A DNA stretch of 64,000 nucleotides from Brevibacillus humidisoli. Lineage in GTDB: Bacteria > Bacillota > Bacilli > Brevibacillales > Brevibacillaceae. Where the stretch lies: NCBI RefSeq assembly GCF_020923435.1, contig NZ_CP087263.1, positions 1,569,970 through 1,633,969 of the forward strand. Reading direction: 5' to 3'. A model generated the notes under the pieces. It made no database searches and was not told the origin of the DNA. It saw only the letters and a list, made by a program, of their open reading frames with translations. Below, in pieces: positions 18,664 to 26,850 of this stretch; the stretch's first letter is position 1; every line of letters begins with the position of its first letter. The position numbers and the translations under genes were made by a program.

Positions 18664-18700
18664 GGGGTTGTCCCGCTGAGCGGCGACAGCCCCTTTTTTT
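18664..18700 (+). terminator. Rho-independent terminator after the permease
   Basis: GGGGTTGTC pairs with GACAGCCCC (one wobble) with additional inner pairing, then seven T residues. It lies between convergent genes and may also slow transcription from the minus strand. Confidence 0.85.
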
Positions 18701-18735
18701 CTGCCGATGGCCAGCATCTCCCCTATCTACACAGC

Positions 18736-19611
18736 TTATTCCACCTGCTTCTGCCGCTGCTTTGCTACCTGTTCCAGCGGTATCTCCGTCGGATCGAACA
18801 GCCCGGTATACTCTGCGGCGTAACTGAGCCGGGCGGTCGTCTGACAGCATTCTCCCTGACGATAATAGACGATCTTAACCTCCTGAGGCGAACCGTACGC
18901 AGCGCCGAGCGCCTGCACAAACTGACGGTAGGTAGCTGTCTTGGTTTTGCCGATCTGCATAACCAAATCGCCCGCTTGCAGCCCAGCCTTGGCTGCCGGA
19001 CTGTTTGGGTATACCTCCAGCAGATAGTTTCCTCTCACGATAGACGGGTCCAGTCCAAGCTGCCTGATTTTTTCCTCGGTAGCGGTACAGTTGCTCACGC
19101 CCAACCGCGGATAGCCGAAGATCTCGTTGCGCAAGTCCAGTCCCAGCTCGATCACGTTTTTCATGTTAAACAGGGACTGACGCCACCCCATTTCGCCCGA
19201 TTCCCTGATCCACTGCATAAAGTCATCCCCGTCATACCCCTCAGCGATCACGGAGACTTTGGTCATGTTTTCACACGCTTCCAACAAAAAGCTGGTACGG
19301 ATGCGATAATCACAAACCGTACCATCCGGAAGCACGGGTTGAAAGTGGTCTTCCAGCGTCAGCAGACGCGGTTTTTCGCAAGCCACACACAGCGCTTCGT
19401 TGACCAGATCGCCAATCACGATACGGATGGTATCTCCCACGGTCAATTCCTCGCCTCGACTCTCTATGGTTGCCACATCGGTCAAGTAGGCGTTCATACC
19501 GGCTGGAGTAGCCAGATAATACCAGATGGTTTCCAGTGGTGCTTCGATATACATCACTGTTTTTGCCTGATGCGACGAATGTTCCACATTCCTCTGCATG
19601 TGATCGGGCAT
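18736..19611 (-). CDS. SRPBCC (cyclase/START-like) and PDZ domain fusion, copy 2
   Basis: This 291-residue protein has the same architecture as the protein at 10365-11276. The SRPBCC domain covers about residues 12-160 (MYIEAPLETIWYYLATP at the start, GEMGWRQSLFNMKNVIELGLDL at the end). The PDZ domain covers about residues 175-265 (VYPNSPAAKAGLQAGDLVMQIG). The two are clearly paralogous across their full length, with stretches such as NCT-T-E and GNYL-EV-PNSPAA--GL shared. It faces the opposite direction, with the hydantoinase operon lying between the copies. The ATG at 19611 has GGGAGGAG 8 nt upstream, which rules out the much longer open frame. Confidence 0.85.
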   Translation of the reverse strand: MPDHMQRNVEHSSHQAKTVMYIEAPLETIWYYLATPAGMNAYLTDVATIESRGEELTVGDTIRIVIGDLVNEALCVACEKPRLLTLEDHFQPVLPDGTVCDYRIRTSFLLEACENMTKVSVIAEGYDGDDFMQWIRESGEMGWRQSLFNMKNVIELGLDLRNEIFGYPRLGVSNCTATEEKIRQLGLDPSIVRGNYLLEVYPNSPAAKAGLQAGDLVMQIGKTKTATYRQFVQALGAAYGSPQEVKIVYYRQGECCQTTARLSYAAEYTGLFDPTEIPLEQVAKQRQKQVE

Positions 19612-19699
19612 TTGCGTGTCTCCTCCCATTTTTCTTTCATTATCAGACAAACGTTTCACGATCACTCGGCTTTCCGTATTCGGCGTCGGCAATAAAGGC

Positions 19700-19730
19700 C
19701 GAGTATTGGGAAAGTGCGGCCTTTTATAAT
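19700..19730 (+). promoter_or_regulatory. Candidate promoter of the carrier-protein/glycosyltransferase operon
   Basis: A perfect TATAAT -10 hexamer at 19725-19730 lies about 60 nt upstream of the ACP start in the divergent gap. No convincing -35 hexamer is seen at 16-18 nt spacing. An imperfect dyad (CTTTCCGTATTCGG at 19670-19683 against CCGAGTATTGGGAAAG at 19699-19714) overlaps it and could bind a regulator controlling both directions. Confidence 0.4.
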
Positions 19731-19791
19731 GATGGCAACGATTTGCCGCGAGCCATACATCGTTACTTTCGAACGGGAGGGAGATGAAGCG

Positions 19792-20028
19792 GTGAAGGAA
19801 CGAATTCTGCAATTGATGAGCAACGAGGGCTGCGGCCTGCTTCCACGCGAACAGATTCGTGAAGAGAGCAGGATGTATGAACTGGGGTTTGACTCGCTGC
19901 GCTACATGGAGTTGGTCGTGTTGTTGGAGGAGACCTTGGAGATCAGCATTCCAGATGAAATGTTGGAGATTACGGCAGAGACGACAGTGCGAGACATTGT
20001 AAAGGCGGTTTTGTCCGGCCATGACTGA
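19792..20028 (+). CDS. Acyl carrier protein
   Basis: This is a 78-residue free-standing carrier protein. The phosphopantetheine attachment Ser lies in ELGFDSLRYMELV near residue 36, with the usual DSL motif. The protein is acidic and its predicted helices match the family. It is the first gene of a long co-directional operon, and its end overlaps the GT2 gene by 8 nt. The GTG at 19792 is chosen for its GGGAGGGAG site; an upstream ATG would add an unusual basic extension. Its cargo is unknown. Confidence 0.9.
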   Translation: MKERILQLMSNEGCGLLPREQIREESRMYELGFDSLRYMELVVLLEETLEISIPDEMLEITAETTVRDIVKAVLSGHD

Positions 20029-20938
20029 TCTCACCGTAGTCATACCGGTGTACAATCAGTCGGACGCATTGGCGCTTACACTGCACGGTTTTACGGTGCA
20101 GCCGGAACCGTATCGACGTACGCCCATTATTGTGGTGGATGATGGTTCAAGCGAACCGATCGGATCGGTGGTGCACTCCTTTTCCGACAAGCTGAATCTT
20201 ACCTACAAACGCCTGGAGCGATGCGGCAGAGCTGCTGCCCGCAATCAGGGTGCAGCTGAAGCGGATGGAGGCATTGTGGTCTTTTGTGATGCGGATCGGA
20301 TCCCCGCCCCCCAATTCCTGCAAGCCCATCACCAGACACATCTGCAGTCCGACGATGCCCTGGTCATCGGGCAGGTACGTGAAATCTACGTATCGGACAT
20401 CGTCGCCGAGCGGGAGAGGGTACTAGCCTACTGGGCAGACCATCGGAAACAGCGCATTCCCCAATACTGCAGACTAGTATACCGGCTGTATGACGAGTGG
20501 GGACGGGCCAGTCCGACTGTTCCATGGATCAGTGCTTTCAGTGGAAACATGTCGATCCGCAAAGAACGGTTTGCTGCCTTGGGAGGATTTGATGAGGGTT
20601 TTCGGGAGTGGGGATTCGAACACTTCGAGTTTGGCTATCGTGCGTATCAACAAGGGGTTCCGTATCGTTATCATCCACAGGCCGCCAACATCCATCTGGC
20701 CCATCGCCGATCCGGTCCGCCATACGAGGAGTTGATTCGCCGCAGTCATCAATACTTTCTGCAGAAACATCCCGATCTCGTGGTAGAGAAGTTCCTCGAC
20801 TTCATGTTGGGGCAGGTCAGTTTGCAAGAGTTGGTGCAATGCGTGCAGGAGCAGGACCACCTGTCGGCGGCGCAGGGGACGTACGATCCGCTTGTGGTGG
20901 AACGAGAACCGCTCTACGTGCGGATTACAAACTTTTAA
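20021..20938 (+). CDS. Family 2 glycosyltransferase
   Basis: This 305-residue protein has a GT-A fold. It opens with LTVVIPVYNQSDALALTL, then IIVVDDGSSE (nucleotide-binding aspartates), AARNQGAAEA, and the DxD-like VFCDADRIPAP near residue 90. The C-terminal half contains the GGFDEGFREWGFEHFEFGYR segment common in galactosyltransferase-like GT2 enzymes. It has no membrane segment. It transfers a sugar from a nucleotide sugar to an acceptor, presumably the pathway product or a carrier-bound intermediate. It overlaps the ACP gene, so translation is coupled. Confidence 0.88.
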   Translation: MTDLTVVIPVYNQSDALALTLHGFTVQPEPYRRTPIIVVDDGSSEPIGSVVHSFSDKLNLTYKRLERCGRAAARNQGAAEADGGIVVFCDADRIPAPQFLQAHHQTHLQSDDALVIGQVREIYVSDIVAERERVLAYWADHRKQRIPQYCRLVYRLYDEWGRASPTVPWISAFSGNMSIRKERFAALGGFDEGFREWGFEHFEFGYRAYQQGVPYRYHPQAANIHLAHRRSGPPYEELIRRSHQYFLQKHPDLVVEKFLDFMLGQVSLQELVQCVQEQDHLSAAQGTYDPLVVEREPLYVRITNF

Positions 20939-20953
20939 TGGAGGAGCATGCGG

Positions 20954-22363
20954 GTGGATACGGCTCGTTTTTTTTCGACACTACAGCGGTACGATGGTCT
21001 CTGCCTGATCGACCCGATGAGCGGAGAGCGTACCTACCAGCAGATCATCCGGCTGGCGGAAGAGAATGCCGCATCGCTTAGGCGGCTGGGATTGGCCGGG
21101 AACAGTGGGCAGCAGGCAGTAGCAATAGACATCGGCCTGGGTTGGCGGTTTGTGCCGGTACTGCTCGCCGCGCTGCTCCAGCAGGTGACGATCGTACCGA
21201 TAGACCAGAGCAGCAGCGTCCGAGCGAAGCAGATCGCTGAAGCGATAAAACCGGCCCTCATCTTTGACCGATCCAATGTGGACAGCGAAGGTCGCATTCT
21301 GCTCTCCCGCATCCCTGTCCTCAGCATCCGCTTCCGCAGTGACCTTGAGGAGATCGCGTTGATCCTCTACACCTCAGGCACCAGCGGCCGTCCAAAAGGA
21401 GTGATGCTGTCGTACGACAACATCTGGAGCAACGTTGCCGATATCCAGGCGTATTCCCAGTTCCGTGAGACGGACCGGCTGCTGATTGTCCGACCGCTCA
21501 CGCACTCTTCCGCGATCACGGGCGAACTGCTAACCGGTCTGCTGGCAGGCAGCAGCATCTGCGTGAAAGAACCTGGCTCATCGCCGCTCTCATCGCTACG
21601 GCTGATCAGCCGCCTGGGCATCTCCGTGCTGGGTGCGACTCCTACACTAACAGCCCGATTGGCACACTTTTCCGACCGTTACGATATGAGCACGCTGCGT
21701 CGGCTGATCGCAAGCGGAGAATCTCCGCTGCCTGTACAGATCAGTAGGATACGAAAGTCCTTTCCGCAAGCTGAGTTATGGCATGCTTACGGACTGACGG
21801 AAGCCTCGCCGCGTGTCAGTTGCCTCACTCAATCATTGAGTGAGCAGAACTATCGCTGTGTCGGAAGACCACTCAGGCAGGTTTCCATACGCATTGTCGA
21901 CCGCTGCGGCCATCCGCTTCCCGATGGAACAGAGGGCGAACTGCTGGTCGCCGGTCCCAACCTGATGAAGGGGTATTATAACGATCCCCGGGCGACTGAG
22001 GAAAAGCTGATCGACGGCTGGCTGCATACCGCAGACCGAGCCAGTATGGTGGACGGGCTGCTTTACATACATGGTCGAACAGATCATCTGCTGGTTCGCG
22101 CCGGGATGAACATCTATCCACAGGAGATCGAGGGACTGCTGCTTTCCCACCCGGGAGTAAAGGAAGCACTCGTGTTCGGTACGGCAGAGGGAAACCACGG
22201 ACACAAGATTCACGCCTGGGTGGTGGCAGATCAACTAATCAGTGAAAAGGAGCTGTTTGCCCACCTGGCGGCGGCTGCAGACGAACCGCGATTATGGCCT
22301 GACGTGATTCAGATCAAGAGCCAACTGGCCAAAACAGCGTCAGGAAAACTGATTCGCCCCTGA
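20954..22363 (+). CDS. Class I adenylate-forming acyl/aryl ligase 1
   Basis: This is a 469-residue ANL-superfamily enzyme. The P-loop motif ILYTSGTSGRPKGVMLSY lies near residue 140, HAYGLTEASPRVS near 278, the TADR motif (LHTADRASMVDG) near 360, and the hinge and catalytic Lys (KTASGKLIRP) at the extreme C-terminus. It is shorter than typical acyl-CoA synthetases but has all core motifs. It probably makes an acyl-AMP and loads an ACP or CoA. The GTG at 20954 fits GGAGGAG better than the ATG 6 nt upstream. A second such ligase is encoded at 52052. Confidence 0.88.
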   Translation: MDTARFFSTLQRYDGLCLIDPMSGERTYQQIIRLAEENAASLRRLGLAGNSGQQAVAIDIGLGWRFVPVLLAALLQQVTIVPIDQSSSVRAKQIAEAIKPALIFDRSNVDSEGRILLSRIPVLSIRFRSDLEEIALILYTSGTSGRPKGVMLSYDNIWSNVADIQAYSQFRETDRLLIVRPLTHSSAITGELLTGLLAGSSICVKEPGSSPLSSLRLISRLGISVLGATPTLTARLAHFSDRYDMSTLRRLIASGESPLPVQISRIRKSFPQAELWHAYGLTEASPRVSCLTQSLSEQNYRCVGRPLRQVSIRIVDRCGHPLPDGTEGELLVAGPNLMKGYYNDPRATEEKLIDGWLHTADRASMVDGLLYIHGRTDHLLVRAGMNIYPQEIEGLLLSHPGVKEALVFGTAEGNHGHKIHAWVVADQLISEKELFAHLAAAADEPRLWPDVIQIKSQLAKTASGKLIRP

Positions 22364-22402
22364 CGACCTTATACCCATAATGCTGTGAAAGTAGGTGACA
22401 AA

Positions 22403-23737
22403 GTGAGAGCGACAAGCAATGCCTATCGAGTGCTTCACCCCTTTACCTTTATGGGAGACATGCAGGAATTAACCGTGGAGGCGGTACAGGAACAGTACGT
22501 CTGTCTGAAAGGTGGAAAAGGGTCCTGGGTGTTCGACAATCAGGGCAACTCCTACCTGTATCTGACGACTGCCGTTCCTACTCTGGGTCTCGGCCACGAG
22601 CGGGTGGTGGAACAGATCTCAGAGCAGTATAAAACCCTCAGCTTTGCCTCTACCTGCGCACAGAGCCATGAACTGGTGCAGCCGCTGGCTGAACGGTTGC
22701 TGTCCTTGGCTGATGGTCCGTATTCATCCGTCTTTTTTGCTAACGACGGTTCGGGTGCGGTGGAGAGCGCGATGAAGCTGGCACGACAGTATTGGATGAA
22801 AAAAGGGCAGATGAATCGAACCAAGTTTGTTTCCCTCTCCGGCAACTACCACGGAACGACATTTGGCTCTGGCTCCGTAACTCATATGGGCATACAGGAA
22901 CAGTTCGGTCCAGCTCTGGAGGGATGTCTGAGCGCACCGGCTCCTCACCTGTACCATCCTCCGATCGAGGGGGGAGAGGAAGCAGTCGTTGATTACTGCT
23001 TAGAGCAGTTGGAAGCATTGATTGAGCAGGAAGGGGCAGAGACCATTGCGGCCGTGTTGATTGAACCGATCCAGGGTGTCAATGGTGTGGTCCTGTTCCC
23101 CGATAGGTACTGGCACGGTTTTCAACAGCTGGTTCGCCAGTACGATATTCTGATGATCGCCGACGAGGTCGGGACGGGCATCGGTCGTACTGGACACTGG
23201 TTCGCCAGTCATCGCTATCAGTTGGAGCCTGATCTGTTGATCGTCTCCAAAGGACTGACCGGCGGCTACTTCCCCATGGGCGCCACCTTGATCTCACACC
23301 ACATGATGGAGACGCTTTACGCGGGCGGAGGAATCTTTTTGCATGGATCTACGATGTGCGGACACCCGGTGGGGTGCGCGGCTGCCTTAGCGGTGCTCGA
23401 CGTGATCGAAGAGCAGCAGTTGGTGGAACATGCCGCGAGGGTAGGCAACCGGATGCTGGAACAGCTGCGTGACGCGCTGGACGACCATCCACAGGTAGGC
23501 GAAGTTCGTGGGATGGGCATGATGCTGGCGATAGAGTTTGTCGATGATCAAGCGACACGCCAGCCGGTCAATCCGCAATGGGGACAGGCATTGACTCAGC
23601 ATCTGCGTTCCGAAGGGATCTTGGGCAACTTTTTCAACAGCACGTTGGCGATGTATCCGCCGCTGACCCTGTCCCAGAAAGAAGCAGAGTTCGTCGTAAA
23701 TGGCGTAGTGCAAGCAGTGCGCCGAACAGGGGAGTGA
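22403..23737 (+). CDS. Class III PLP-dependent aminotransferase
   Basis: This is a 444-residue fold-type I enzyme. Conserved segments are FANDGSGAVESAMKLARQYW, the SLSGNYHGTTFGS motif, IADEVGTGIGRTG near residue 255 (PLP-binding Asp), and the Lys in LLIVSKGLTGGYFPMG near 285. Such enzymes move amino groups to omega positions or to aldehydes and ketones. In this setting it may aminate a chain terminus or a reduced acyl intermediate, or make an amino-acid precursor. Start GTG 22403 is selected for its AGTAGGTGA site; GTG 22385 is the alternative. It overlaps the next gene by 4 nt. Confidence 0.9.
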   Translation: MRATSNAYRVLHPFTFMGDMQELTVEAVQEQYVCLKGGKGSWVFDNQGNSYLYLTTAVPTLGLGHERVVEQISEQYKTLSFASTCAQSHELVQPLAERLLSLADGPYSSVFFANDGSGAVESAMKLARQYWMKKGQMNRTKFVSLSGNYHGTTFGSGSVTHMGIQEQFGPALEGCLSAPAPHLYHPPIEGGEEAVVDYCLEQLEALIEQEGAETIAAVLIEPIQGVNGVVLFPDRYWHGFQQLVRQYDILMIADEVGTGIGRTGHWFASHRYQLEPDLLIVSKGLTGGYFPMGATLISHHMMETLYAGGGIFLHGSTMCGHPVGCAAALAVLDVIEEQQLVEHAARVGNRMLEQLRDALDDHPQVGEVRGMGMMLAIEFVDDQATRQPVNPQWGQALTQHLRSEGILGNFFNSTLAMYPPLTLSQKEAEFVVNGVVQAVRRTGE

Positions 23738-24510
23738 ATCCATTGGCAGCAAAAGAAGCGTGGCAGACGTTTTTTACAGAGGAGTACCTTCAATTCTCAC
23801 AGGCGATTCTGACACCGGAGCGAACCAAGCTGGAAGTCCAGCAGTTGATCGATTGGCTGCAGCTTCCGCAAGGGGCCCGGATACTGGATCTAGGCTGCGG
23901 CCAGGGGCGTATTGCCGTTCCGCTTGCCCAAGCGGGTTACACGGTGACCGGATATGACGGGTCTGGGGTACTGCTAAAGGCAGCGAGAGAGTATGCTGCC
24001 GCAGCAGGGACAGAGGTGACGTTCGTCGAGGGGGATATGCGGCAGCTTGACTTTGAGGGATCATTTGATGCCGTGATCAATCTGGGGACGGCTTTCGGCT
24101 ACCTGGATGACGAGCGGGAAGATGCCGCGATCCTGCGGCGCATCTGGCGGGCTCTCCGCTCCGGCGGACAGTTTCTGCAGGATACGGAGAACAGAGAGTT
24201 TCGACTGCTCAGGCTGCAGCCGCGAACCTGGGAGGAGATGAACGGCCAGCCGGTCTGGTCGCATCGACAGTTTAACAGTGTGACCGGCAGGTGGCGGGAG
24301 CGAATCACTTGGATGGGCGGCGGGGAACTGCGAGAGACGGTACTTGATCTGCGCTTGTATACGGCAACAGAACTGGTCAGATTGACGGAAGCGGCTGGCC
24401 TGACTGTCCGGGCGGTATACGGAGGTCTGGATCGTTCACCGCTTACGGTAAACAGTCCGAGAATGGTTGTCTGGTCACAAAAGCAAGAAGAGAGGGGTGT
24501 GTCATCTTGA
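23734..24510 (+). CDS. SAM-dependent methyltransferase (class I)
   Basis: This 258-residue protein has motif I ILDLGCGQGRIAVPLA near residue 50, an acidic residue at the end of strand 2 (VTGYDGSG), and VEGDMRQL as motif II/III. It looks like a small-molecule C-, N- or O-methyltransferase of the Methyltransf_25 type. GTG start overlaps the aminotransferase stop (GTGA). Its own end overlaps the cupin gene by 4 nt, so this part of the operon is tightly coupled. Target position is unknown. Confidence 0.88.
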   Translation: MNPLAAKEAWQTFFTEEYLQFSQAILTPERTKLEVQQLIDWLQLPQGARILDLGCGQGRIAVPLAQAGYTVTGYDGSGVLLKAAREYAAAAGTEVTFVEGDMRQLDFEGSFDAVINLGTAFGYLDDEREDAAILRRIWRALRSGGQFLQDTENREFRLLRLQPRTWEEMNGQPVWSHRQFNSVTGRWRERITWMGGGELRETVLDLRLYTATELVRLTEAAGLTVRAVYGGLDRSPLTVNSPRMVVWSQKQEERGVSS

Positions 24511-24857
24511 AATCGGAACAGAAACATTTAATCGTACCCGCAGCTGAGATGACGTGGGAGCCGGGAATCTATGAAAACACGGAAATGTGCTACTTATGGC
24601 ATGAGGAAGAAACGGGAAAGCGGGCGTTTTTGCTAAAGATGCATCCCGGCAGCATGATTCCGATGCATGATCACCCGCAGCGGGAGATCGCCTGGCTGTT
24701 GGAAGGGGAGGTGCGTCTGGGTGAAGATCGGATGAGAGCAGGTGACTTTCTGACTGCCGGACTGGGTGAACTGCACGATGTTTACACCGAGACAGGCTGC
24801 CTGTTCTTTCTGTTCATCGACGAGGACGTGACCGCTGCTGCAGGTGGTGACACTTGA
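24507..24857 (+). CDS. Small cupin protein of the biosynthetic operon
   Basis: This is a 116-residue cupin_2 protein. Motif 1 is PMHDHPQREIAWLLEGEV and motif 2 is LTAGLGELHDVYTETG, giving three His and one Glu/Gln as likely metal ligands. It may be a cyclase, isomerase or dioxygenase-like helper. TTG start overlapping the methyltransferase stop; the end overlaps the next gene by 4 nt. Confidence 0.82.
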   Translation: MKSEQKHLIVPAAEMTWEPGIYENTEMCYLWHEEETGKRAFLLKMHPGSMIPMHDHPQREIAWLLEGEVRLGEDRMRAGDFLTAGLGELHDVYTETGCLFFLFIDEDVTAAAGGDT

Positions 24858-25339
24858 ACCTGCAGCAGCTGATGTCGCTTTTGCCCCAGCAGGTACCGTT
24901 TCGCTTTGTGGATCAGATCATTTGCTACCAGCCGGGGGAATGGTTGGAGGCGGTCTTTCTGCCTGAGCGATTGCACGACAGTCTGGGCAGTCAGTCGTTC
25001 TTCCCCGACACCTGCCTGATGGAGGGACTGGCGCAGGCGACGGTGATCTTCACTCAGTTGGAAACAGAACCGCTCCGTCCCGGGGAGCTGCCGCTTTTGG
25101 GCAGCATCGAAACAGAACTGGTAAGGCCCGTAGCGTGGGATGAGCAGTTAACCTACCAGATTCGGCCGATTCGCATGATGCAGCGGCGGGCGATTCTGGA
25201 AGGGGCGGTCTATGGACGGGTGGGACAAAGCGAACCGGGCGATCTTGCGGCAAAGGCGATCATCGGCGTAGTGATCTCCAGCAGTGAGATGCTTCAACAG
25301 GAGGTACGTTCAGGGGAAGCGGGGGACCCATGTGAATGA
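24854..25339 (+). CDS. FabZ/FabA-like hotdog protein with altered active site
   Basis: This 161-residue protein resembles beta-hydroxyacyl-ACP dehydratases: VPFRFVDQIICYQPGEWLEA at the N-terminus and the central hot-dog helix SQSFFPDTCLMEGLAQAT. The catalytic Glu (E57) is kept. By alignment with the intact FabZ at 26410, the catalytic His falls on Ser43, and the nearest His (41) is displaced by two residues. The GHFP motif is not present. It may be an inactive partner of the FabZ encoded two genes downstream, or a binding protein. TTG start coupled to the cupin gene. Confidence 0.75.
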   Translation: MNLQQLMSLLPQQVPFRFVDQIICYQPGEWLEAVFLPERLHDSLGSQSFFPDTCLMEGLAQATVIFTQLETEPLRPGELPLLGSIETELVRPVAWDEQLTYQIRPIRMMQRRAILEGAVYGRVGQSEPGDLAAKAIIGVVISSSEMLQQEVRSGEAGDPCE

Positions 25340-26408
25340 GGTGGAACGAGCGGCATCGCTATTCAACAGTCTGTATCAACGAGCCGATGAGTATGTGTCC
25401 GACTATACGGCACACGTCATCTTTCACTGTCTGGAAAGGGGCGGCGTCCGTTTCCACCCTGAAGGTGTGACGATCCTGCAGATCTTGAACCGGTTGGGCT
25501 GTGTTCAACAGATGAAACCGGTGGTTTGCTGGGCGATTGGTTATCTGCTGCAGCAGAATATGCTGTTGCTCAGCGGGGACAAACTGTACCGCGGCCCGGC
25601 TGCCTACCAGTTTAGGGAAGATCACGAGCTGACGGGCTCTGTCATCGTTCAACCATCGCTTCAGTTGATCCAATTCGCAGGGCGTCATTGGCTTGATCTC
25701 GTAGCTGGTCGGATCGACCCGCAGTGGCTGGCGGCCACGATCAAACAGAAACGGTTATGGCAAGCGTACTACAGCAATCGGCACGATCTGTACGCAGTCT
25801 ACAACCAGTGGGCGGCAGAAGTGTTTGCCGAACGGGTTGACCTGGAAGGTACCCATTTGATCGAGGTGGGTGTTGGTTATGGATCGGCCAGCTTTGCGCT
25901 GCTGGCGGAGTGCGCCCTGCGTGGGGTAGATATCACCGGCTATACGCTGGAGGACAACGACCCGATCCTGCTCGAGCAGACCCAGAAGAGGCTGCAGAAT
26001 CGGTTTGGAGCGATCTCGTTTCAGTCCCGACTAGCGGATCTGAATCAATTGCATTGGGTTGCGCCGGAGCGGTTTGATCACGTTTTTGCCGTCAACGGGA
26101 TGGTCTGCACACGTGATCTCACTGTAACCGCCCAGCGACTGCATTCGCTGGTGAAGCCAGGAGGGGCGGTCTTGTTATCGCAATGGGTTCGACCAAATGA
26201 TTGCGGCAAACGGCATGAGGAGTTTATCTTTTCACTGCTTCCTGGCGTACGGCCGTTCCAGTCGGAAACCGATCTATCTGTCTGTTTTGCCTTCTTCACC
26301 ACTGAAGATTGGCGGTCCGCCTTTCTCAATGCCGGATTTCGGCAGGTTGAGGTGTACGTCAATCCAGGTGAAAAGAGCAAAGCAGCAATTGTAAAGGGGC
26401 TGCACTGA
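25332..26408 (+). CDS. SAM-dependent methyltransferase with N-terminal winged-helix region
   Basis: This is a 358-residue protein. Residues 1-150 look like the dimerisation/winged-helix region of O-methyltransferases (ILQILNRLGCVQQ...). The catalytic Rossmann domain begins near residue 175 with HLIEVGVGYGSASFALLAE, motif I with an unusual VGVGYG. A later segment VKPGGAVLLSQWVRPND is the typical motif before strand 6. It may methylate a hydroxyl or carbon of the product. The GTG start overlaps the preceding gene by 8 nt, and the FabZ gene follows 1 nt after the stop. Confidence 0.85.
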   Translation: MNEVERAASLFNSLYQRADEYVSDYTAHVIFHCLERGGVRFHPEGVTILQILNRLGCVQQMKPVVCWAIGYLLQQNMLLLSGDKLYRGPAAYQFREDHELTGSVIVQPSLQLIQFAGRHWLDLVAGRIDPQWLAATIKQKRLWQAYYSNRHDLYAVYNQWAAEVFAERVDLEGTHLIEVGVGYGSASFALLAECALRGVDITGYTLEDNDPILLEQTQKRLQNRFGAISFQSRLADLNQLHWVAPERFDHVFAVNGMVCTRDLTVTAQRLHSLVKPGGAVLLSQWVRPNDCGKRHEEFIFSLLPGVRPFQSETDLSVCFAFFTTEDWRSAFLNAGFRQVEVYVNPGEKSKAAIVKGLH

Positions 26409-26409
26409 G

Positions 26410-26850
26410 ATGAAGGCAGAACAAATACTGAGGTACCGGAAACCGTGGATTCTGGTTGACAACATTGTAGAGATTTCCGCAGGGAAGCGGATTGTAACCC
26501 AAAAACTAATCACAAGCAGCGATTACTTTCTGCAGGGCCACTTTCCCCAATACAGCATCTACCCCGGCATGCTGGTGATTGAAGGATTGAAGCAATCGAC
26601 CGAACTGTTGTTCAAGCTGTCGGGCTCCGCTTGCTGCGGCAAAAAACCGCGTCGGATGCTGCAGCTCACCGCCCGCTTCGCCAAACCGCTGGAACCGGGG
26701 GATACGGTTACCTATACCGTCACCCACCAAACAGGAAAGGAGAAGGAGTGTCTATCATTTTCCTGCAAGGCGACGGTAGGGGAGGACGAAGTAGTGCGGG
26801 CCCGCATCACCATGGAAAAGGAGGGGTGCAGTTGTCGCGTGAAGAGCTGA
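26410..26850 (+). CDS. FabZ-type beta-hydroxyacyl-ACP dehydratase
   Basis: This is a 146-residue hot-dog protein with the complete FabZ active site: QGHFPQYSIYPGMLVIEGLKQ carries His44 and Glu58. The N-terminal RKPWILVDNIVEI matches the usual YPFLLVDRV segment. It should dehydrate beta-hydroxyacyl-ACP to trans-2-enoyl-ACP, working with a FabG such as that at 48258. It pairs in the operon with a degenerate hot-dog paralogue at 24854. ATG start one nucleotide after the methyltransferase stop region. Confidence 0.88.
   Translation: MKAEQILRYRKPWILVDNIVEISAGKRIVTQKLITSSDYFLQGHFPQYSIYPGMLVIEGLKQSTELLFKLSGSACCGKKPRRMLQLTARFAKPLEPGDTVTYTVTHQTGKEKECLSFSCKATVGEDEVVRARITMEKEGCSCRVKS

Noticed and set aside
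18736-20055. A 439-codon minus-strand protein extending across the ACP gene
   Set aside because: The SRPBCC-PDZ similarity begins only after the ATG at 19611, which has a strong ribosome binding site. The extension would be antisense to the ACP gene.
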